5,302 nt of DNA from an uncultured bacterium (GTDB lineage Bacteria > Patescibacteriota > Minisyncoccia > Phycocordibacterales > UBA9973): the NCBI GenBank assembly GCA_937895515.1, contig CALAYS010000196.1, positions 1-5,302 on the forward strand, written 5' to 3'. Position 1 is the first letter of the stretch. Each line of letters opens with the position of its first letter. The notes under the pieces are model-generated. The model searched no databases, had not been told where the DNA came from, and saw nothing but the letters and a program-made list of their open reading frames with translations. Made by a program: the position numbers and the translations under genes. Shown piece by piece: positions 1 through 5,302 of this stretch.

Positions 1-359
1 TTGTCTCTTTCACCTGAAAGATCATGATCAGCTGGAAGCTCTCGACAACAAATTTTGTCTTTCTGATCTCCCTTCGAATTTACGTAAGTACAAACATTTT
101 CCTGTTCATGGTTCTGAAGATACTCATCAATAGAAACCCACGAATGGGTTTTACTTGACGATTGAACTTGAGGGGATTTTTTTGCATTCTTACCCAAGGT
201 TGTTGTTTCTATGAGACCTTTTGATAATTCTGATATAATATCTTTAGAACTTTCTCCCTTTTTGTGCATGCGAATAGTTTCCTCCACTAAATGTGGAATA
301 ACTTCCCCACTAAAAAAAGTTAGAAAAAGTTCAGAAATAGACCTATGCGAAGTAGACAT
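1..359 (-). CDS. Partial unknown protein with Cys-rich motif
   Basis: This reading frame starts at an ATG (357-359 on the minus strand) and stays open for 119 codons until it leaves the window, so the C-terminus is missing. It begins MSTSHRSISELFLTFFSG. Residues about 1-50 look helical. Residues 55-72 form a Ser/Lys/Gln-rich linker. A more ordered part follows with W74, the stretch SIDEY (76-80) and a cluster C90-T-Y-x(10)-K-I-C104-C105. From memory, short C-x-Y-x(n)-K-G-x(n)-K-x2-C stretches recur in many giant-virus proteins and may bind zinc; whether this is one is inference. The gene lies 48 bp downstream of the reductase gene on the same strand, with a palindrome between them, so it probably has its own transcript. 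No catalytic motif is visible and no function is proposed. The open frame and mixed amino-acid composition support a real gene. Confidence 0.72.
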   Translation of the reverse strand, partial: MSTSHRSISELFLTFFSGEVIPHLVEETIRMHKKGESSKDIISELSKGLIETTTLGKNAKKSPQVQSSSKTHSWVSIDEYLQNHEQENVCTYVNSKGDQKDKICCRELPADHDLSGERD

Positions 360-379
360 CTTCTTTTGCTATTTTTTGC

Positions 380-400
380 TGAAATAAAAATTTTATTTCA
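380..400. terminator. Perfect AT-rich palindrome after the reductase gene
   Basis: Two 10-nt arms, TGAAATAAAA (380-389) and TTTTATTTCA (391-400), are exact reverse complements around a single A. The palindrome starts 7 nt past the stop codon of the reductase gene (408-410), where an mRNA 3' end would be expected. Both strands contain AATAAA or the near-identical AAATAAA. In several giant-virus families, palindromic hairpins at gene ends mark mRNA cleavage and polyadenylation; that role here is inference from position. The same 48-bp gap must also hold the promoter of the next minus-strand gene. Confidence 0.65.
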
Positions 401-407
401 ATTGTTA

Positions 408-3008
408 TCATGCTGAGCATGAAATGCAATCTTGTGTTTCCTCCTTTGTACCATTGGCCAAAAGATCAGAAACCTTCTTGTTAAAACCAGTGTTGTATGT
501 TGGAAGTGTGTTGCGCAAATAATAGATTGATGTTTTTAATTTTAGATCATAAGCCAAAACTTGAATTGTCATCAAAAGAACAAGGGAAGGATTTACTTTA
601 TAAATATTTGTCGATTGTGATTGATCAACGTAAATTCCTCTTTGTCTTGCCATCAAAAGATATTCACTTGGACGAATGTCAAACATTGTTCGATACTTTT
701 TTTCCAAATATTCTAGTCTTGCATGTTTATCTGCCGACAAGTCTGGATAATTAGATTCTACAAACTTTGCCAAACCATCCACTTTGCCAGCGTTTTGATA
801 AACAAAATTTAGAACATCATCTTGATGATATCCTACACTCTTCAAATCGCTGAAAAGATGACGGTTTGCAATTGTATAACTTCCATTTCCAACTTGTCTT
901 GAATAGATATTTGCTTGATGTGCTTCAACTGACTCCGCATTTCTAAGAATTTGAGCAGTCGATGCCGTCGGCATTAGCGCCAAAAGTAGAGAATTTCGAA
1001 CACCAGTCTCCATCACTTCTTGGCGAAGATTCTGCCATGAATCTTCATTTCGACCAAACAGTTTCGGACAAACGGGAATGTTATCTTCATGAGAATAAAA
1101 TTTTGTATTAATTCTTCCACGCTTAAGATCATGTTGATATTCAAGTTCCCAAAGGTCAAATTGGAAAAGTCCATTTGACAATGGGCTACCGTCAACCAAT
1201 TTAAAGCTGTCAGTCGTAGAATCGTATAGATTAAAATGACCAGTTCGATAGCGATTATATTCGCCATGAATTTTTGCCAGTTTGTTAGAAGCAACCAGAG
1301 CCGAATAATACATGCATGCAAAAATCATCTTATTTAGAAGAATACTTTCTTTGCTTCCATAAACAAGATCAAGTACTTTGAAAGCGTCATCAAGTCCGGA
1401 GACTCCAATACCAAGAGGACGGGTTTCCATATTAAAATTTTTAATTTTCTTCTCGTCAAATGGATAAAAATTATGATCAATTACCTTATTCAGGTTTTCA
1501 ACAACCGATTCAACAATTTCACCCAAACGAACAAAATCATAACACTCCGAAAGCCTGTTCATAATTGTATCATCATTTTCATCTGATTTCTCATAATTGT
1601 AAGCCTTAAGTGAAAACCTGGGAAGATTTATTGAGGCCAAATTACATGAAGAAAATGTTTCTGGATCAGAATATTGGACAATTTCAACACAAAGATTTGA
1701 ATTGTTAATTGGTCCAATATTTTGCTGATTACTTTTAAAATTGCATCTATCGCCATTCATAACATATGGTTTACCGCTTTTTAGCTGAATATCGCCTATT
1801 TTATGAAGAATATCTCTAGCTTTTACAACCTTATAGACAATCTTGTCTTTTCGTGCCGCTGTCAATTCTTCATTAGCAAGACGATACTTTTCTCGTAATT
1901 CTTCAGATGGATTCTCTTGATGAGAAATCTGATTCCGAAGATTATTATAAGCATCGCTTGCCTTTTCTTCACGAAAAACGGACATGGGTGCTAGGCGCTC
2001 ATATTCTAGATAAATTTTCTCAAATTCATCTCCATATTTTCCGTTCAAATCTTTTGCACGATTTGGACAAAATAGAGTCCAATCCTGATCACGCTTACAA
2101 CGTTCAAAGAAAAGATCATGCATCCATACACAGGTATGGAGATCTACAAGACGAAGATCTTGTGGAATATAATTTGACGAAGCTGTAATAAATTCCTCGA
2201 TGTCAATATGCCATACATTCAAAAATCCCGTGGCAGCACCACGTCTTTTTCTTGATTGATCAACATATCCAATAGCTTTATCACAAACCCTGGCATAAGG
2301 AAGAACTCCAGCAGAGTCACCTGAACCTGCAATATCAGAATGTCGAATTCGATTTAAACCGATTCCGACCCCCCCATTGTAACGGGAAATCATTGCCATA
2401 TCGCCAACTCCAGTATACATCATTGATTCAAGATTGTCATCAACATTCATTAAAAAACAGGATGCCATTTGTGGTTTGTGTGTCCCAGCATTGAAAATAG
2501 TAGGTGATGCATGTGTGTAATAGTTTTCATTCATTTCATTAAATGCTTTTGTCACTCTATCCAAACTTTCATCTGAATAAAGCTGAATAGCTATTCTCAA
2601 ATTCTTTAGAATGGGTGTTTCTGTTGGACCTTTCATCGAAACAGCTTTCAGTAGATAAGACTTACAAAGAGTATCTGCCGAAAAGTAGTCTTGGTTCTCA
2701 TAATTATGGCGCTCGGAATTTATTACGATTTTGTTTAGATATTCTGCATTATCAATAAAATAATTTTGGATTTTATCAGCTAGGATGTGCCGGTTAAGAG
2801 TAACATACATTTCAATCGATTTAATCGTTCTAACGATCTCATAAATCAGAAGACGTCCCGCAAAACAGGCATCGTCATAATTGGTTATATTTTGAACTAT
2901 CCTTGAAATACCGATGGAGTTTAAACGTTCGTCTGTAGATTCGATAACCTTTTTACCTGTCTCAAGAGCAACCGCTGAAGGATTCAAGTCAAAAAGAAGA
3001 TGATCCAT
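408..3008 (-). CDS. Ribonucleoside-diphosphate reductase large subunit (class I)
   Basis: An 866-residue class I ribonucleotide reductase alpha chain. With a radical-generating small subunit (not in this window) it reduces ribonucleoside diphosphates to deoxynucleotides for DNA synthesis. Visible active-site residues are: the redox pair C184 (in MASCFLM) and C455 (in SSCNLASIN); the catalytic triad N438-x-C440-x-E442 in SNLCVEI; the radical-transfer tyrosines Y829-Y830 in SIYYLRN; and the C-terminal shuttle pair C861-x2-C864 five residues from C861 to the end (CISCSA). The phosphate-binding MPTASTAQI (679-687) and the family signature from W658 through GVRN to P680 are intact. THASPTIFNAG (165-175) and the RKRRGAATGF loop (253-262) are typical of the effector and substrate region. 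The ATG at 3006-3008 gives only about 45 residues before the helical DACFAGRLLIYE segment, so the usual ~90-residue ATP-cone is absent. Extra segments occur at about 340-388, 586-605 and 629-652. No intein or intron is seen. Confidence 0.97.
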   Translation of the reverse strand: MDHLLFDLNPSAVALETGKKVIESTDERLNSIGISRIVQNITNYDDACFAGRLLIYEIVRTIKSIEMYVTLNRHILADKIQNYFIDNAEYLNKIVINSERHNYENQDYFSADTLCKSYLLKAVSMKGPTETPILKNLRIAIQLYSDESLDRVTKAFNEMNENYYTHASPTIFNAGTHKPQMASCFLMNVDDNLESMMYTGVGDMAMISRYNGGVGIGLNRIRHSDIAGSGDSAGVLPYARVCDKAIGYVDQSRKRRGAATGFLNVWHIDIEEFITASSNYIPQDLRLVDLHTCVWMHDLFFERCKRDQDWTLFCPNRAKDLNGKYGDEFEKIYLEYERLAPMSVFREEKASDAYNNLRNQISHQENPSEELREKYRLANEELTAARKDKIVYKVVKARDILHKIGDIQLKSGKPYVMNGDRCNFKSNQQNIGPINNSNLCVEIVQYSDPETFSSCNLASINLPRFSLKAYNYEKSDENDDTIMNRLSECYDFVRLGEIVESVVENLNKVIDHNFYPFDEKKIKNFNMETRPLGIGVSGLDDAFKVLDLVYGSKESILLNKMIFACMYYSALVASNKLAKIHGEYNRYRTGHFNLYDSTTDSFKLVDGSPLSNGLFQFDLWELEYQHDLKRGRINTKFYSHEDNIPVCPKLFGRNEDSWQNLRQEVMETGVRNSLLLALMPTASTAQILRNAESVEAHQANIYSRQVGNGSYTIANRHLFSDLKSVGYHQDDVLNFVYQNAGKVDGLAKFVESNYPDLSADKHARLEYLEKKYRTMFDIRPSEYLLMARQRGIYVDQSQSTNIYKVNPSLVLLMTIQVLAYDLKLKTSIYYLRNTLPTYNTGFNKKVSDLLANGTKEETQDCISCSA

Positions 3009-3136
3009 TCAAAAAAAGTGAAAAGGTCTTTTTGAAATATACTTTTCTTTTATCTTTTTCTTTTCAGTTTGGAAACAAAGATTATTTCCCCAGCAACTAT
3101 ATTGAATGTTTGTTTTTTTAAAGAAAAATTTTAAGA
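3009..3136. promoter_or_regulatory. Divergent promoter region, reductase and 58-aa gene
   Basis: This 128-bp, very AT-rich gap separates the divergently read reductase gene (minus) and 58-aa gene (plus), so it must carry both promoters. On the minus strand an AGTATATTTCAAAAAG stretch (about 3028-3043) lies some 20-35 nt before the reductase ATG. On the plus strand AACTATATTGAATG (about 3096-3109) lies some 30-40 nt before the 58-aa ATG, followed by a T-run and AAAGAAAAATTTTAAG just before it. Both look TATA-like, but at this base composition such strings arise by chance, so the exact elements are tentative. Confidence 0.45.
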
Positions 3137-3313
3137 ATGCCATCACAAAAGGAACTTGAAGAAGCAATCATTGCCAATATGGAAGAAGACGATCATCAAA
3201 CAATTCTTTATTTTAAACAAAAACTGAAAATCGCAGAGGAACATTATTTTATGGCTGCACATGAGTTGAATGAAGCTGCCGATCGGCGAGCCAAAAATTA
3301 TAAACTTTTATGA
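3137..3313 (+). CDS. Small charged helical protein, 58 aa
   Basis: An ATG at 3137-3139 opens a 58-codon frame ending in TGA at 3311-3313. The protein begins MPSQKELEEAIIANMEEDD and ends RRAKNYKLL. It is rich in Glu, Lys, Ala and His, has no cysteine, glycine or tryptophan, no signal peptide and no membrane segment. It reads as one or two amphipathic helices (about residues 4-17 and 21-57), as in small coiled-coil or adaptor proteins. Three things argue that it is real. Its alanine- and glutamate-rich composition is unlike the Phe/Lys/Asn/Ile-rich translations of nearby noncoding DNA. It fills the gap between two minus-strand genes exactly. It ends 3 nt before a perfect hairpin suited to 3'-end formation. 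No family is recognised and no function is proposed. Confidence 0.7.
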   Translation: MPSQKELEEAIIANMEEDDHQTILYFKQKLKIAEEHYFMAAHELNEAADRRAKNYKLL

Positions 3314-3316
3314 GCC

Positions 3317-3342
3317 AATAAAGATAAACTTTTATCTTTATT
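3317..3342. terminator. Shared hairpin between two convergent genes
   Basis: Perfect 12-bp inverted repeat, AATAAAGATAAA (3317-3328) and TTTATCTTTATT (3331-3342), with a two-base CT centre. It begins 3 nt after the stop of the plus-strand 58-aa gene and contains the TAA stop (3338-3340) of the minus-strand 490-aa gene. Being palindromic, it can fold in either transcript and presents AATAAA on both strands, so it can serve as a bidirectional 3'-end signal. A T-run follows on the plus strand. The role is inferred from position and symmetry. Confidence 0.75.
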
Positions 3343-4810
3343 TTTTGTCTGTGCTTTTACTTTCTAGAATTTTTTCATCAGTATCAGAATCAGTATCATA
3401 AATTGTATCATAAATTCCATAAGTTGGATCTATTGTTTCATGCTGGAAAAGATACAGAGGAGGTAATTTTTCTTCACCAAAGGCATCGACCACTTTTAGT
3501 AAATTGCTTTTTCGCAAAAACCATCTTTCAGATCTAAATTCTTTATAAAAATCGATAATTTGACCCAAAGTTATGGTTGCTCTTTGCATTTTTTTGTGTT
3601 TTGGCAAAAAATTATATATAAATTGTAGTTCGATTGAAGAAAAAATAACTGAAACAGCTATCGCTTTTTCTAAGCCGATAGAGTTTGCACGAACGACTAT
3701 TTCAGAATTGCGATCCAACGAATAGTAGTCATTTAAATCTACTTTTTTTCCATAACCAAATTCTTGATCCCCCATAATATTAACATGATATTTAAATATT
3801 TCTTCAAGTGGAAAAATAAAACCTATCCCCCCATAATATGAAGAATAGCGAATCGTTCTGAAAAGATCATCTCTCTCTAGTGGAAGAGAAAAACGAGTGT
3901 CAAGCTTCAGATGTTCCATATAAATACCAGGAGCTTGCATTGATGCATGAGTTGGGACAGTCAATTTTGGAAAAAGATATTTGCCTGTCTTTTCGTTAAA
4001 GGCCTCTGTTTCACATTGCCCATAATTGCATATCTTTTGGGTTGCATAAATGTGATCAAAATAATTTGTCGAATGAATGAAATAAAATGGATATTCTTTA
4101 GGAACAATATCAGATAATGTTATTCCAAGATCCTCATTTATTTTTTCAGACAATAAAAGGTTTTTATGGACAACAGTTGTTTCCCATTCTGTGGCTGGAC
4201 TTTTTGATGTGATAAAACAAATGCGCGAGTAAACGGAGGGTATTTTTTCTCCAAAAGAAATTTCTATAATTTCTCGAAGAGTTTTATCTTTTTCATCATG
4301 ACAACTGTCATAAAACTTAAACAAAGACAGCCCATCTATATTAAACATAAAAACATCATTTGAATCTTCCTTATATTTAGATGATTCTTGTGTTATTAAA
4401 AATGTTTCAGAGAGTTTGCCACTATCTTCATCAATAATAATATTGTCAAATGGTTTTACTTTCGAGGTGTTGCCTTGTATGTTATACAAGTTTCTTCTTT
4501 CCAATTTATTTGCGTTTAAGTCATTTATAAAATAAAAGTTATCTTGTGATAATGGTTTAAACGAACTGCACATATAGGCATAAAAAGAAAACTTTGTTGG
4601 AATTGTTTTGTCTAAGTCAAGTAATGGAGCTTTTGTGCAATATACCCAATGGCTGTTATCAAGATCCTCCTTTGTTTTAGCATAACAAAGTCTCATGTTT
4701 ATATTGACCTCTGCTTTTTTTGTGGCAGATTGATCACTAGTTACAGACGCAACATTTTGGTCTTCTTTTATTATTTCATGGCGAACGGAGTTCGCTATTG
4801 TTGCCCCCAT
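3338..4810 (-). CDS. Unknown 490-aa protein, candidate N-myristoylated
   Basis: No family is recognised. The frame can be extended five codons upstream to a TTG (4823-4825), but the first ATG is at 4808-4810 and is the expected start in a eukaryotic virus, giving 490 residues. It then begins MGATIANSVR, which fits the N-myristoylation pattern (Gly2, small residue at 6), suggesting membrane or virion association. No transmembrane segment or signal peptide is evident. Residues about 40-400 look globular, with scattered cysteines (C42, C58, C81, C170, C198, C261, C266) and aromatic-rich strands; a Gly-rich SSYYGGIGFIFPLEE (323-337) may be a core segment. A basic patch KHKKMQR lies at 404-410. 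The tail from about 461 is acidic and repetitive (GIYDTIYDTDSDTDEK) and probably disordered. It converges on the 58-aa gene, with its stop inside the shared hairpin. A structural or virion role is only a guess. Confidence 0.88.
   Translation of the reverse strand: MGATIANSVRHEIIKEDQNVASVTSDQSATKKAEVNINMRLCYAKTKEDLDNSHWVYCTKAPLLDLDKTIPTKFSFYAYMCSSFKPLSQDNFYFINDLNANKLERRNLYNIQGNTSKVKPFDNIIIDEDSGKLSETFLITQESSKYKEDSNDVFMFNIDGLSLFKFYDSCHDEKDKTLREIIEISFGEKIPSVYSRICFITSKSPATEWETTVVHKNLLLSEKINEDLGITLSDIVPKEYPFYFIHSTNYFDHIYATQKICNYGQCETEAFNEKTGKYLFPKLTVPTHASMQAPGIYMEHLKLDTRFSLPLERDDLFRTIRYSSYYGGIGFIFPLEEIFKYHVNIMGDQEFGYGKKVDLNDYYSLDRNSEIVVRANSIGLEKAIAVSVIFSSIELQFIYNFLPKHKKMQRATITLGQIIDFYKEFRSERWFLRKSNLLKVVDAFGEEKLPPLYLFQHETIDPTYGIYDTIYDTDSDTDEKILESKSTDKK
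3393..3416. repeat. 12-bp tandem duplication in the acidic tail
   Basis: GTATCATAAATT occurs twice in perfect tandem. On the minus strand it encodes IYDT-IYDT, so the duplication adds exactly four residues and keeps the frame. The adjoining 3379-3398 region contains related CAGTATCA strings encoding DTDSDTD. This looks like recent slippage expansion of a disordered protein end. Confidence 0.8.
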
Positions 4811-5056
4811 TTTTATGTCAATCAAAAATAAGGTATAGATTATTTTTATATCGTTTAAATAGATGTATGGAATTTTGTGATGGACTATATTTGAACAAAT
4901 TGTGTATAAAGTTAATTTTTTTTCTTTTTGTCATTATATTATGATAAATTCGATCAAAACTTTCAAACAAAGAAAAAGTTTTTTTTTCAACAAAATAACT
5001 TAGCATTTATTTTTAAAGGAAAAATATACCAAATCATCAAAAAACTATGTCTAGGT
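4811..5056. other. AT-rich upstream region without a supported gene
   Basis: This stretch lies upstream of the 490-aa gene and should contain its promoter. On the minus strand an ATATAAAAATAATCTATACC stretch (about 4833-4852) sits 25-40 nt before the ATG and is the best TATA-like candidate. The rest is AT-rich with homopolymer runs, including nine T at 4979-4987. A 62-codon minus-strand frame (4818-5006) is open here, but its translation has no alanine or glycine and is dominated by Phe, Lys, Asn, Ile and Tyr, as expected of translated noncoding AT-rich DNA. I do not call it a gene. Confidence 0.5.
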
Positions 5057-5065
5057 GACTATAGC

Positions 5066-5130
5066 TACTCAGAAGGTCTATATTTAAAGAAAATAGTCGA
5101 AAAAGTTTTTCGACTAAAAAGTAAATATAA
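5066..5130. repeat. Palindrome-centred repeat, copy A
   Basis: About 65 nt matching copy B at 5238-5302 in roughly 80% of positions without gaps. It opens with TACTCAGAA and has at its centre a perfect inverted repeat AGTCGAAAAA-G-TTTTTCGACT (5095-5115), extendable by one T-A pair to 5094-5116. Outer arms TATATTTA (5079-5086) and TAAATATA (5122-5129) extend the symmetry imperfectly. This structure suits a short non-autonomous palindromic element (MITE-like) of the kind dispersed in some giant-virus genomes. Read on the plus strand, copy A is open as YSEGLYLKKIVEKVFRLK. Confidence 0.7.
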
Positions 5131-5183
5131 GCAAAATCTGTTATTTTTGACAAGGTCATTTTGTTCAAAAGTTTTGTTTTAAA

Positions 5184-5233
5184 CGTTCGCTCAAACCGTG
5201 CCTGCTCCGCACGGCCACGATGTTGCCGCTGAC
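5184..5233. repeat. GC-rich island with stem-loop between repeats
   Basis: Fifty nucleotides with 33 G or C (66%), in strong contrast to the AT-rich sequence on both sides. It contains a stem CCGTGC (5196-5201) / GCACGG (5209-5214) closing a 7-nt loop CTGCTCC. It lies directly between the two palindrome-centred repeats, so it is probably part of a larger composite repeat unit. Its base composition suggests an origin separate from the host genome or a constrained structural role; both are inference. Confidence 0.55.
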
Positions 5234-5237
5234 CTAT

Positions 5238-5302
5238 TACTCAGAAAGCCTATATTTGAGTAAATTAATCGAAAAACTTTTTCGACTAAAAATTAAAATA
5301 TA
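5238..5302. repeat. Palindrome-centred repeat, copy B (cut by window edge)
   Basis: Second copy of the repeat, 172 bp to the right of copy A. It has the same TACTCAGAA opening and a core TCGAAAAA-C-TTTTTCGA (5269-5285). The left side of the core has changed (AATCG for AGTCG), so the stem is shorter than in copy A. The right outer arm (AAAATATA) reaches the window edge, so the full unit is not visible. From an ATG at 5220-5222, inside the GC-rich island, the plus strand stays open to the edge as MLPLTYYSESLYLSKLIEK and on through LFRLK. This is a short partial frame that I mention but do not call as a gene. Confidence 0.65.

Noticed and set aside
497..754. 85-codon plus-strand open frame
   Set aside because: Lies entirely antisense to the reductase gene, whose protein sequence is unambiguous there; a shadow frame.
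1013..1321. 102-codon minus-strand open frame
   Set aside because: Same strand as the reductase but in another frame, over conserved reductase sequence; no independent support.
1907..2188. 93-codon plus-strand open frame
   Set aside because: Antisense to the reductase, with composition explained by the opposite-strand coding sequence.
408..3008. Intein or intron in the reductase gene
   Set aside because: Inteins are common in this family, but the motifs follow in normal order with only short insertions and no splicing-domain blocks.
3338..4810. Homology to poxvirus L1/F9-type myristoylated membrane proteins
   Set aside because: Only the MGA start is similar; there is no C-terminal transmembrane segment and no matching cysteine pattern.
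4649..4831. 60-codon plus-strand open frame
   Set aside because: Antisense to the start of the 490-aa gene; no separate evidence.
4955..4995. Possible third decayed copy of the palindromic repeat
   Set aside because: Shares only GAAAAAGTTTTT with the repeat core, which is expected by chance among A and T runs; the TACTCAGAA opening and outer arms are absent.
4818..5006. 62-codon minus-strand frame just upstream of the 490-aa gene
   Set aside because: Translation lacks Ala and Gly and is dominated by Phe, Lys, Asn, Ile and Tyr, typical of noncoding AT-rich DNA. It would also occupy the likely promoter.
4928..5182. 84-codon plus-strand frame across repeat copy A
   Set aside because: Begins at TTG with no ATG, and its left half is low-complexity Phe/Lys/Gln. 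Only the part over the repeat is interesting, and that is reported as a finding.
5057..5302. CRISPR array
   Set aside because: Only two diverged, palindrome-centred copies 172 bp apart, with no uniform spacers; the pattern does not fit.

Overview
The window looks like part of the genome of a large eukaryotic DNA virus (nucleocytoplasmic large DNA virus, NCLDV), probably amoeba-infecting. The evidence is indirect. Genes are compact, intron-free and AT-rich. Gene ends carry perfect AT-rich palindromes containing AATAAA, and no convincing Shine-Dalgarno sites are evident. A full-length class I ribonucleotide reductase large subunit sits among genes of no recognisable cellular family. The right end enters an array of short palindromic repeats interrupted by a GC-rich stem-loop. 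Dispersed palindromic repeats of this style are known from pithovirus-like genomes, so a Pithoviridae-type virus is my best guess. That placement is inference, and other NCLDV groups are not excluded.

Layout from left to right. Positions 1-359 (minus) hold the N-terminal part of an unrecognised protein with a Cys-rich C-x13-C-C stretch; it runs off the left edge. Positions 408-3008 (minus) encode the ribonucleotide reductase large subunit (866 aa), with all catalytic residues visible but no N-terminal ATP-cone. A 48-bp gap between these two genes holds a perfect 21-nt palindrome just after the reductase stop. Positions 3137-3313 (plus) hold a 58-aa charged helical protein, transcribed divergently from the reductase across a 128-bp AT-rich intergenic region. 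Positions 3338-4810 (minus) encode a 490-aa protein of unknown function with a candidate N-myristoylation signal and an acidic repetitive tail. It converges on the 58-aa gene, and one 26-nt hairpin lies at the junction and contains the stop codon of the 490-aa gene.

Positions 4811-5302 contain no gene I can support with confidence. The left half is AT-rich upstream sequence. The right half has two diverged copies (about 80% identical) of a roughly 65-nt palindrome-centred repeat, 172 bp apart, with a 50-nt segment of about 66% G+C between them.

Functionally, only the reductase is clear: it would make deoxynucleotides for viral DNA replication together with a small (radical-generating) subunit that must be encoded elsewhere. 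Nothing visible ties the other three genes to nucleotide metabolism. The most unusual points are the cone-less reductase with extra insertions, the bidirectional hairpin shared by convergent genes, and a repeat unit that is both palindromic and open in a matching protein frame in both copies.
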